DNA from: a bacterium
GTDB taxonomy: Bacteria; Pseudomonadota; Alphaproteobacteria; Caulobacterales; Hyphomonadaceae
Assembly: GCA_030824255.1 (NCBI GenBank)
Contig: JAVBYB010000518.1
Location: forward strand, 1 to 11,239
Length of the DNA stretch: 11,239 nt
Direction of reading: 5' to 3'
The notes under the pieces are model-generated. The model was not told the DNA's origin. It searched no databases and was given only the letters and a program-made list of their open reading frames with translations. Shown one piece after another: positions 6,651-11,239 of this stretch. Position numbers and translations under genes: made by a program. Numbering within the stretch: the stretch's first letter is position 1; the number at the start of each line of letters is the position of its first letter.

Positions 6651-6965
6651 ATGTCTGATCTCGGTCTCTCGGCCATCAAGGCCTATGGCGGCGTCGCTCA
6701 GACGCTCGGCAATCTTCCCGGCGGCAAGGAAACACAGGGGGTCGGCGGCCCCGACTTCGGCGCGCTCCTCAACACCGCCGTCAGCACCGTCACGCAGGCT
6801 GGCGGGGCAGCTGAAAGCGCTGTCACCAACGCCGCCATGGGGCGTGGCGACCTCGTCGACGTCGTGACCGCCGTCGCCGCAGCCGAAGCCACGATGGAAA
6901 CCGTCATCGCGGTGCGCGACCAGGTGATCAGCGCCTATCAGGAAATCATGCGCATGCCGATCTGA
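6651..6965 (+). CDS. fliE: Flagellar hook-basal body protein FliE (104 aa)
   Basis: FliE joins the MS ring and export gate to the proximal rod and is the first rod-type substrate exported. The protein has a disordered start, then a GPDFGALLNTAVSTV segment (33-47), then the family's C-terminal block at about 66-104: DLVDVVTAVAAAEATMETVI then AVRDQVISAYQEIMRMPI. The final YQEIMRMPI is diagnostic of FliE. It lies ten bases after flgC with AAGG (6639-6642) as ribosome binding site. In many alphaproteobacteria fliQ-fliR-flhB follow, but here the operon ends at a palindrome and a convergent peptidase gene begins. Confidence 0.95.
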   Translation: MSDLGLSAIKAYGGVAQTLGNLPGGKETQGVGGPDFGALLNTAVSTVTQAGGAAESAVTNAAMGRGDLVDVVTAVAAAEATMETVIAVRDQVISAYQEIMRMPI

Positions 6966-6979
6966 CGCGCGCGCGTCAG
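6962..6979. terminator. Perfect 18-base palindrome at the fliE stop
   Basis: CTGACGCGCGCGCGTCAG is perfectly self-complementary and includes the fliE stop (TGA 6963-6965). It lies between convergent genes and ends four bases before the last codon of the peptidase gene. The symmetric form fits a bidirectional terminator. No T run follows on either strand, so function is inferred from position. Confidence 0.5.
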
Positions 6980-6983
6980 GTCT

Positions 6984-8171
6984 CTACGGCGCCATGCAGC
7001 GCGCGATATGCGCCGTCACATCCGCCGCCTGCTGCGGAAACACCTGCAGCGCAGTCGTCGCCGACACCACAACCGCCCGCGCCGTATCCTGCGCCGAACG
7101 CCCGCGCGCAGCCCCTTCCGTGCTGGCCCGGTTCTGCGCGGCCGCCTGCGCCGCCGTCAGCGCCGCTGCATCGGCATAGCCCTTCACGGGACGTCCAGCG
7201 CGCGCGCGATCGAGCGCAAACGACAGGTGTCCCGCGCACGCCACGGCATTGCCATAGGATTCCGCCTTCGCCACCACGGCCAGCGCGCGGTCGCCCGCAT
7301 TGCGCTGCGGATTGGAAGGCAGCGGCTCCTGCTCGCGCTGGCGTTGCGCCGCCGGCATGGCCCGCCAGCGTGCGTGCAGGTCTTCTTCCCACCTGGTGAT
7401 GAGCGCGCGCGCCTGGTCGAACGCTTCCGACAGGCTGGCGCCGCCGCGCAGCGCATGGTTGAACAACGCATCACCGAAATAGGTCCAGTCGCGGCTCGGC
7501 TCGCACCCGAAGGACGGCTTGTCCGCCGCGGCCGCCGTCAGCACCACCGTGTCGTCGTCCGAGAACGGCAGGATGAAGTGCCCCGAGAAACACGCGGACA
7601 CGAGCACCAGCTTCGAGCGTATGCCCGCCTGCTGCAGCGAGGTGCGCAGCTGGATCGCACGCAACGCGCCGCCGACACGGCCTTTCTCCTGCAGCGCCAC
7701 CGCGCCATCCTGCCCGCCATGCGAGGTCACGAACACCACGACGAGATCCTCCTTCGGATCCGCCAGCTTGCCGAAGCGCCCGAGTACGGCGTTGAAATTG
7801 TTCGGCGAGGATGCGGGATAAGCCCGCGCCTGTCCCGGCCCGAGGCCGGCCGACAGAACCACGGTGCGCTCAGCCGCATCGAAACGGCGGCCGAGAATCG
7901 CCGCAGCTTCCTTCGCCTCGCGCTCGAACACCGGCTCGTCCCAGAACGACACCGAGAGCACATAGGTATCGACAACCCCCGGCCGCTGCGCCGGCAGCCG
8001 GCCCAGCGCCTCGCCCATCTTCACGGCGTCATCGGCCGCCAGGGCGGGCGGCAGGGCGGCTTCCATGGCGCCGAACTGCCCGCCGAGCGGATCGCCCCGC
8101 TGCGCGAACGCATCAGGCTGCGAGGCGATAAGCCCCAGCAACGCCGTACCGAGGGCGAGCCCCTTCCACAT
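6984..8171 (-). CDS. Secreted C13-family (legumain-type) cysteine peptidase with C-terminal extension (395 aa)
   Basis: The core matches bacterial peptidase C13 (clan CD, caspase fold). The catalytic His is in VVVFVTSHGGQDG (His151), and the catalytic Cys is in KLVLVSACFSGHFI (Cys194). The family block DDDTVVLTAAAADKPSFGCE (205-224) then PSRDWTYFGDALFNHAL follows. Residues 1-23 are a signal peptide (LGTALLGLIASQPDAFA). The core appears to end near NPQ (287-289), where related proteins usually stop. About 100 further Ala-rich residues follow, predicted helical, with Cys312 and Cys392 that could form a disulfide. The substrate is unknown; legumain relatives cut after Asn or Asp, but that is not assured here. 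There is a 94-base gap to the upstream thioesterase gene and no clear ribosome binding site. Confidence 0.82.
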   Translation of the reverse strand: MWKGLALGTALLGLIASQPDAFAQRGDPLGGQFGAMEAALPPALAADDAVKMGEALGRLPAQRPGVVDTYVLSVSFWDEPVFEREAKEAAAILGRRFDAAERTVVLSAGLGPGQARAYPASSPNNFNAVLGRFGKLADPKEDLVVVFVTSHGGQDGAVALQEKGRVGGALRAIQLRTSLQQAGIRSKLVLVSACFSGHFILPFSDDDTVVLTAAAADKPSFGCEPSRDWTYFGDALFNHALRGGASLSEAFDQARALITRWEEDLHARWRAMPAAQRQREQEPLPSNPQRNAGDRALAVVAKAESYGNAVACAGHLSFALDRARAGRPVKGYADAAALTAAQAAAQNRASTEGAARGRSAQDTARAVVVSATTALQVFPQQAADVTAHIARCMAP

Positions 8172-8211
8172 GACGCCGATACCCCGCGCGCGACCTGTCT
8201 TGCCGCATGTT

Positions 8212-8230
8212 CTCGCGTGATTGACGCGAG
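8212..8230. terminator. Hairpin between thioesterase and peptidase genes
   Basis: CTCGCGT (8212-8218), loop GATTG, ACGCGAG (8224-8230) form a seven-pair perfect stem, 35 bases after the thioesterase stop. No T tract, so either a weak terminator or a processing site separating the two minus-strand genes. Confidence 0.4.
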
Positions 8231-8265
8231 CGCAAGCAGGAGGCTTCAGCCGATTTCCCGGCCAA

Positions 8266-9075
8266 TCAGCCCGCGTCCGGCCCGGTATAGGTGCGCAGGA
8301 TGATCGACTGGCTCGCCGTCGCCATCAGCGTGCCGTCCTCGGCATAGAGCCGCATATGCCCATGGCCAAAGCCGCGCGCGGCCGCCTGCGCCTGCACATC
8401 GCAGAGCACCCAGTCCGTCGGCACGATCTTCCGGACACGCAGATTGTTGTCGAGACTGTTGCCGCCGCCCGAGCGCCCCAGCGCACCGCCAATCGCGCCG
8501 GGCACGAAGTCCGCGAAGATGGCAAGCGTGGCCGCATCAACCGGGCCAGGGCGCTTCTGGCGTATCCAGAGCTGCGAGCGGCCTGTCTGCATCGCCGCCT
8601 GATGGCGCATCGCATCCGGCCTTGCCCGCACATCAAGGCCTGCTCGCAGGCGGGATTTCGGATCCTGCGTTGGCCGCTGCGGCTCGTCCTCGCACGCATC
8701 GGGCGGGGGCATGTCCGGCATGTCGCGCCAGTGCTGGTCGGGATAGCCCTCGCGGTCGCCGAGCGCGCCCATCACGTTGAAGATGGTGTTGTCGCCAACC
8801 CGCCCGATCACTGTCGCCTGCGTCACCGAACGTCCCGCCTGCGCCACGCTTATGTCGAGCAGCACTTCATCGCCCAGCCGCGCGAACGACACATACTGCG
8901 CTGTCGCCCACACCAGCCCGCGTCCGAACGTCAACTCCAGCGCCCGCACCGCAGCCCCAAGACCTGCGCCGCCGAACAGGAACACATGGCCCAGCGGACC
9001 CACGCACAGCTCCTCGGTCACGCGGACGCGATAGCCGTGCTCGGAGATGCGCTCGATCGGAACGAAGTGGGTCAT
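8266..9075 (-). CDS. TesB-like acyl-CoA thioesterase, double hotdog (269 aa)
   Basis: The protein has two hotdog halves, as in TesB/4HBT_3 proteins, which hydrolyse acyl-CoA to fatty acid and CoA. From ATG 9075 the first half covers about 20-105 (GPLGHVFLFGGAGLGAAVRA then the strand GLVWATAQYVSFARLGDEV). A linker rich in Pro, Asp and Arg follows at about 110-150. The second half spans 155-265, with FADFVPGAIG (187-196), SLDNNLRVRKIVPTDWVLCD (207-226) and GFGHGHMRLYAEDGTLMATA then SQSIILR, matching the C-terminal TesB pattern SLDxxxxxH/R..P..DWxL. The SLD Asp and the usual downstream Gln (SQ) are kept. Substrate chain length is not predictable. ATG 9075 is preferred over 9081 because AGCAGG lies directly against the upstream ATG but six bases before the downstream one. 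Likely co-transcribed with the gene at 9103 (27-base gap). Confidence 0.8.
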   Translation of the reverse strand: MTHFVPIERISEHGYRVRVTEELCVGPLGHVFLFGGAGLGAAVRALELTFGRGLVWATAQYVSFARLGDEVLLDISVAQAGRSVTQATVIGRVGDNTIFNVMGALGDREGYPDQHWRDMPDMPPPDACEDEPQRPTQDPKSRLRAGLDVRARPDAMRHQAAMQTGRSQLWIRQKRPGPVDAATLAIFADFVPGAIGGALGRSGGGNSLDNNLRVRKIVPTDWVLCDVQAQAAARGFGHGHMRLYAEDGTLMATASQSIILRTYTGPDAG

Positions 9076-9102
9076 GGACATCCTGCTGTGCGACGCGACG
9101 CC

Positions 9103-9570
9103 TTAGCGCGCCTTGCCGCCCTGGACAATTTTCAGTGCGGCGCGCTTGGCCACGGGCCTGGAAGGTTCAACAGGCGCCTTGTCGTCATTGATATCGCGAC
9201 CGCGCGGCTTCCAGTCTGATTTGGGCTTAGCCTTGAAACTGGAGCGCCGCTTCGGCGGCTCAGGCTTGTCTCTCTTTGTGTCCGGGATTGCTGCCTCCGG
9301 GCTCACCGCAGCCTTCACAGCCTTGCGCGACTTCTTCTCGATCACGCGCGTCACCTGCGCCTGCCGCGCCGAGAGCGCCTCTTCCAGCCTGCCCTTGCCA
9401 GGATCGCGAAACGCCGAGCCATACTTCTCCAGCCGGCCCGTAACCCCCTCGACGAAATCCTTCTCCCAGTCGGTCAACCCCGGCCCGCCCTCTTCTTCGG
9501 CGCGCGCCGCTGCGCCGCGCAGCTTGCGCAGGGCCTTGCGTGTCTTGCGCTGATCCACCTCGCGCTTCAT
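9103..9570 (-). CDS. Conserved basic protein of unknown function (155 aa)
   Basis: I do not recognise a named family, but the N-terminal half looks like a domain seen in unannotated alphaproteobacterial proteins. From ATG 9570, residues 1-25 are a basic helix (MKREVDQRKTRKALRKLRGA). Residues 31-75 hold a compact conserved-looking core, with LTDWEKDFVEGVTGRLEKYG (32-51) and then SAFRDPGKGRLEEALSARQ. The remaining 80 residues are low-complexity, very rich in Lys, Arg and Pro (KPEPPKRRSSFKAKPKSDWK at 102-121). No signal peptide or membrane segment is seen. The tail is likely disordered and could bind nucleic acid. A GTG at 9618 would add 16 residues, but the basic N-terminus at 9570 is preferred. 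It precedes the thioesterase gene by 27 bases. Confidence 0.65.
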   Translation of the reverse strand: MKREVDQRKTRKALRKLRGAAARAEEEGGPGLTDWEKDFVEGVTGRLEKYGSAFRDPGKGRLEEALSARQAQVTRVIEKKSRKAVKAAVSPEAAIPDTKRDKPEPPKRRSSFKAKPKSDWKPRGRDINDDKAPVEPSRPVAKRAALKIVQGGKAR

Positions 9571-9625
9571 GCGCGCAAAGCTAGCGCGATTGGGCTTGAG
9601 GGAACAGTCGGCGAGCACGCCCTCG

Positions 9626-9691
9626 CCCTTCGAGACACGTCTTCAGAGGCTCCTCAGGATGAGGAGCCGCCGCAGGCGGCGTCTCGAAGGG
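9626..9691. repeat. Composite palindromic repeat element (outer stem with two inner hairpins)
   Basis: The outer arms CCCTTCGAGAC (9626-9636) and GTCTCGAAGGG (9681-9691) are perfect 11-base inverted repeats. Inside lie two more perfect hairpins: GGCTCCTCA (9648-9656) with loop GGA and TGAGGAGCC (9660-9668), and GCCGCC (9666-9671) with loop GCA and GGCGGC (9675-9680), the two overlapping by three bases. This multi-armed form resembles REP-type intergenic repeats, and CTTCGAGAC...CTCAGGATGAG elements are common in Caulobacterales and Sphingomonadales genomes. It sits between the basic-protein gene and gapR and could also serve as terminator for gapR. Confidence 0.75.
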
Positions 9692-9719
9692 TCCAAGGAC
9701 GAGGCCGGGCTTCGCGCAG

Positions 9720-9995
9720 CTAGATCTCGCCCAGCGCCAGCAGGTAGGTGTCGAGGATCGCCTCGGCTTCCTCGCGCTCCTGACGGTCCTGCTTGCGGAT
9801 GCGGATCACGGCGCGCAGGGCCTTGGTGTCGTAACCCATGGACTTGGCTTCCTGGTAGACGTCCTTGATCTGGCCGCCGACCTCTTTCTTCTCTTCTTCG
9901 AGACGCTCGATCTTGGCCACAACCTGCCGCAGCTTTTCCTGAGCGGCCTGCGTGAGGGCGGCTGCTGCTGCGCCGTCGTCCATCGTGCCGTCCAT
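9720..9995 (-). CDS. gapR: Nucleoid-associated protein GapR, DUF2312 family (91 aa)
   Basis: GapR (DUF2312) is a small alphaproteobacterial protein that binds overtwisted, positively supercoiled DNA ahead of polymerases and stimulates type II topoisomerases. It is important for growth in Caulobacter. From ATG 9995 there is a short disordered start ([18 protein letters not shown]). A long charged coiled coil, [20 protein letters not shown] then [20 protein letters not shown], follows at about 19-58. The DNA-binding end is basic ([20 protein letters not shown]), and the terminus [10 protein letters not shown] matches the conserved GEI ending. Length is normal (about 89 in Caulobacter). The Shine-Dalgarno GGGAG (10004-10008) is eight bases ahead of the start. 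It is the standalone middle gene of the minus-strand block, with its own likely promoter at 10027-10054. Confidence 0.92.
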   Translation of the reverse strand: MDGTMDDGAAAAALTQAAQEKLRQVVAKIERLEEEKKEVGGQIKDVYQEAKSMGYDTKALRAVIRIRKQDRQEREEAEAILDTYLLALGEI

Positions 9996-10003
9996 CGTGC
10001 GAT

Positions 10004-10008
10004 CTCCC
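10004..10008 (-). promoter_or_regulatory. Ribosome binding site of gapR
   Basis: On the minus strand GGGAG lies eight bases before ATG 9995 and supports that start over the in-frame ATG at 9983. Confidence 0.65.
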
Positions 10009-10026
10009 GCGAAGTCTGAGGGCGCA

Positions 10027-10054
10027 CTCTAGGTGGGCGAGCGACCACATCCAA
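10027..10054 (-). promoter_or_regulatory. Possible sigma-70 type promoter for gapR
   Basis: On the minus strand, TTGGAT (10049-10054) and CTAGAG (10027-10032) are separated by 16 bases, giving an approximate -35/-10 pair with a predicted short leader before gapR. The match is modest, so this is a tentative call. Confidence 0.3.
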
Positions 10055-10063
10055 CGACGCGAG

Positions 10064-10077
10064 CGCCGCAGGCGGCG
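10064..10077. repeat. CCGCAGGCGG hairpin, second copy
   Basis: CGCCG (10064-10068), loop CAGG, CGGCG (10073-10077) make a five-pair hairpin. It contains the same ten-base core CCGCAGGCGG as the elements at 9670-9679 and 11010-11019. It sits between the TPR lipoprotein gene and gapR, so it may be a reduced copy of the repeat or terminate the TPR transcript. A CcrM-type GATTC site (10077-10081) adjoins it. Confidence 0.5.
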
Positions 10078-10113
10078 ATTCCCTGTGCATCAGCCTGTGG
10101 GCAGTTTGGGGGA

Positions 10114-10737
10114 TTAAATCGAGCGTCCGTTCACGACGCGCTCCAGCCGGGTCTTGCCCTGCTTGGCCGCCTCCGACATTGGATGGATTTCCAGCACTTT
10201 TTCATACGCCTTGAGCGCGGCTTCCGGCCGCTCCACCGACTCGAAGATCATTGCGAGTCCGGTCCATGCGCCGAAATGGCGAGGCTCATGACCGATGGCG
10301 GATTCGAGGTCGGCGATCGCCTCGTCATACTTGCCCTCATTGAAGAACAGGCCCGCGCGACGGTTCCACACCTCGGCATACTCCGGCAGGATCGCGATCG
10401 CCTTGTCGAAAGCGTCCCGCGCGCCTTCGAGGTCTTCCATCTCCTGGTATTCGAGGCCGCGCTTCATCAGCGTGTCGACCGTGGCGGATCCAGACACGAG
10501 CCAGGCGTCCCAGATCTCCTGCTCCAGCATCGCGGCTTCGTTCTCGTCAGCTGTCTCCTTCAGCTTGTCGAGCAGCTCCTGGCTGATGTTCTCGGGCTTT
10601 TCCTCGCCCGCCTCACCTTCGGCAGCCGCAGCCGCCTCGACCGGCTGGCCAGCCGTGCCGGGCGAAAACGCCTTGTCGCCGCATCCCGTGAGGAATGCGA
10701 GCGCAACGGTTGAATACACAAGGAAATAGCGAGCCAT
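10114..10737 (-). CDS. TPR-repeat lipoprotein (207 aa)
   Basis: From ATG 10737 the N-terminus MARYFLVYSTVALAFLTGCG is a lipoprotein signal with lipobox L-T-G-C, so Cys19 would be lipidated. A disordered acidic Ala/Glu-rich spacer (30-60) follows. Residues about 87-187 carry three tetratricopeptide repeats: one around LMKRGLEYQEMEDLEGARDA (90-109), then AEVWNRRAGLFFNEGKYDEA (121-140), then FGAWTGLAMIFESVERPEAA (155-174). Each has the A/G-Y-A-P spacing of TPR helices, and the repeats are followed by LEIHP. A TPR lipoprotein would act as a scaffold at the outer or inner membrane facing the periplasm; the partner is unknown. A further in-frame ATG at 10764 would put nine residues before the signal, so 10737 is preferred. 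Its start abuts a hairpin in the leader at 10738-10756. Confidence 0.82.
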   Translation of the reverse strand: MARYFLVYSTVALAFLTGCGDKAFSPGTAGQPVEAAAAAEGEAGEEKPENISQELLDKLKETADENEAAMLEQEIWDAWLVSGSATVDTLMKRGLEYQEMEDLEGARDAFDKAIAILPEYAEVWNRRAGLFFNEGKYDEAIADLESAIGHEPRHFGAWTGLAMIFESVERPEAALKAYEKVLEIHPMSEAAKQGKTRLERVVNGRSI

Positions 10738-10756
10738 GCGCCCACTATGCGGGCGC
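10738..10756 (-). terminator. Hairpin abutting the TPR lipoprotein start, possible rpmJ terminator
   Basis: GCGCCC (10738-10743), loop ACTATGC, GGGCGC (10751-10756) form a perfect six-pair GC stem between rpmJ and the TPR gene. It could end rpmJ transcription or lower translation of the lipoprotein by sitting at its start codon. No T tract is seen. Confidence 0.4.
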
Positions 10757-10795
10757 TGGCTCAAGCCGGCAAGCGGATCAATCGGTCGGGAGGGC

Positions 10796-10921
10796 TTAGC
10801 CCTGCTTCGCCTTGAAGCGCGGGTCCGTCTTGTTGATCACATAGACGCGGCCCTTGCGGCGCACGACTTTGCAATCCCGGTGACGGCCCTTGAGCGATTT
10901 GAGAGAAGAACGGACTTTCAT
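10796..10921 (-). CDS. rpmJ: Ribosomal protein bL36 (41 aa), zinc-ligand-lacking form
   Basis: bL36 is the smallest 50S protein, binding 23S rRNA. The sequence [20 protein letters not shown] then [21 protein letters not shown] has the L36 outline (MKVR..K, CK..RR.GRVYVI, PRFK..QG), with one Cys (17). Zinc-binding L36 has three Cys and one His. Here only Cys17 is obvious, so this is the 'C-minus' type, usual in alphaproteobacteria. The frame is open upstream to 11101, but the conserved MKVR start at 10921 is clear. No Shine-Dalgarno was found. A strong -35/-10 lies just upstream. Confidence 0.96.
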   Translation of the reverse strand: MKVRSSLKSLKGRHRDCKVVRRKGRVYVINKTDPRFKAKQG

Positions 10922-10962
10922 GGGCGGGCTGCCGGGTTTGTGCGATACAAATTGGAGCGCGG

Positions 10963-10992
10963 CGTATAACGGCGCCGTTGCTCGCCTGTCAA
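10963..10992 (-). promoter_or_regulatory. Sigma-70 type promoter for rpmJ
   Basis: On the minus strand, TTGACA (10987-10992) is a perfect -35. TATACG (10963-10968) lies 18 bases away, or TTATAC (10964-10969) 17 bases away, as the -10. The leader would be about 35-40 bases. This is the best sigma-70 style promoter in the window, as expected for a ribosomal protein gene. Confidence 0.6.
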
Positions 10993-10996
10993 CCAC

Positions 10997-11037
10997 ACCC
11001 GTCGAAAGCCCGCAGGCGGGTCCGTTTCCCGACGGGT
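10997..11037. repeat. Nested inverted repeat upstream of rpmJ, third CCGCAGGCGG copy
   Basis: ACCCGTCG (10997-11004) and CGACGGGT (11030-11037) are perfect eight-base inverted arms. Between them CCCGC (11009-11013), loop AG, GCGGG (11016-11020) make an inner hairpin with the core CCGCAGGCGG (11010-11019). It starts five bases upstream of the rpmJ -35 hexamer. Confidence 0.65.
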
Positions 11038-11040
11038 TGT

Positions 11041-11064
11041 GAACGTAAATTAGCCTTAACGTTC
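11041..11064. promoter_or_regulatory. Dyad in the rpmJ / lipoprotein intergenic region, possible operator
   Basis: GAACGT-A-AA (11041-11049) is mirrored by TT-A-ACGTTC (11056-11064), giving arms of nine bases with one mismatch and a six-base centre. The arms contain ACGT and AACG-type half sites. Its place between divergent genes, next to another inverted repeat, fits a repressor or activator site. The binding protein is not known. Confidence 0.35.
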
Positions 11065-11130
11065 GTTCGTCATTCCTGAATACCCTGCCAGTTTGCCGCA
11101 TCCATATGTGGTAATCAGGCGTTGGGTTAC

Positions 11131-11136
11131 GGGAGG
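11131..11136 (+). promoter_or_regulatory. Ribosome binding site of the edge lipoprotein gene
   Basis: GGGAGG, nine bases before ATG 11146, decides the start of the truncated plus-strand gene. Confidence 0.7.
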
Positions 11137-11145
11137 CCAGTTGAA

Positions 11146-11239
11146 ATGACGGCTCGAACCTTTCGATGGGCCCTGGCGGGCATGGCTCTCGGCCTCGTCG
11201 CCGCAGGATGCGAAGGCTCGCGCACGGCCGGCGGCGGCC
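11146..11239 (+). CDS. Lipoprotein, N-terminal fragment (31 codons)
   Basis: The gene begins at ATG 11146 and runs off the window after 31 full codons. The start [20 protein letters not shown] then GC is a lipoprotein signal: a basic n-region, a hydrophobic core, and the lipobox V-A-A-G-C with Cys22 as the lipidated residue. The residues after it (EGSRTAGGG) look like a flexible linker. The strong ribosome binding site supports a real gene. No function can be given. It is divergent from rpmJ, sharing the intergenic region with the inverted repeat at 10997-11037 and the dyad at 11041-11064. Confidence 0.7.
   Translation, partial: MTARTFRWALAGMALGLVAAGCEGSRTAGGG

Noticed and set aside
7008..8303. 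A 431-codon plus-strand open frame opposite the C13 peptidase gene
   Set aside because: The reverse strand encodes a clear protease with signal peptide and catalytic motifs. The plus frame is Arg-rich nonsense typical of antisense frames.
8221..9219. A 332-codon plus-strand open frame opposite the thioesterase gene
   Set aside because: Antisense shadow. The TesB-like reading is conserved and in the expected frame, while this frame has no ribosome binding site or recognisable domain.
11061..11068. GTTCGTTC as part of an alphaproteobacterial LexA site
   Set aside because: The LexA motif in this group is GTTC-N7-GTTC. Here the two GTTC units are directly adjacent, so it does not fit.
1..11239. 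Mobile element, phage, CRISPR, toxin-antitoxin or restriction system
   Set aside because: No transposase, integrase, repeat-spacer array, toxin-antitoxin pair or defence-type domain was recognised. The genes are mainly housekeeping, flagellar or exported proteins of consistent composition.

Overview
The window looks like chromosomal DNA of a GC-rich stalked or budding alphaproteobacterium of the Caulobacterales, most likely Hyphomonadaceae. The reasons are the strong G/C preference in third codon positions, a GapR/DUF2312 nucleoid protein, a 41-residue L36 of alphaproteobacterial type, and a flagellar promoter region with TTAA-N7-TTAA CtrA-type boxes. The genus is inferred, since no rRNA is present. 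No phage, transposase, integrase, CRISPR or tRNA was seen, and no intergenic gap exceeds 300 bases. The largest gap, about 224 bases at 10922-11145, carries a promoter, a repeat and a dyad.

Layout. 1-137 is the tail of a sensor histidine kinase, followed by a good intrinsic terminator. 277-1500 is a secreted NylB/class-C beta-lactamase-like serine hydrolase with a TTG start. 1568-2614 is TrhO, the rhodanese-fold tRNA U34 hydroxylase. 2646-3035 and 3103-4521 encode a small exported Cys/His-rich protein and a predicted outer-membrane barrel with a Met/His-rich N-terminus, a probable copper-handling pair. 4544-5592 (minus) holds fliO-fliP with a 4-base overlap. A divergent control region with two CtrA-like boxes follows, then flgB-flgC-fliE on the plus strand (5757-6965).

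From about 6984 to 10921 all genes are on the minus strand: a secreted C13 (legumain-type) cysteine peptidase with a C-terminal extension, a TesB-like double-hotdog thioesterase, a conserved basic protein of unknown function, gapR, a TPR lipoprotein and rpmJ. At 11146 a plus-strand lipoprotein gene begins and runs off the end.

The flagellar block encodes part of the export gate (FliP, FliO), the proximal rod (FlgB, FlgC) and the rod/export-gate adapter (FliE). These are early parts assembled together, and the shared intergenic region fits joint CtrA timing. GapR, found nearby, is another Caulobacter-type chromosome-biology protein. Intergenic DNA from 9626 onward carries three copies of a CCGCAGGCGG hairpin core, two of them nested within larger inverted repeats. 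Nothing here is clearly an undescribed system. The best leads are the putative metal-handling pair, the extended C13 peptidase, the basic unknown protein, and the repeat family.
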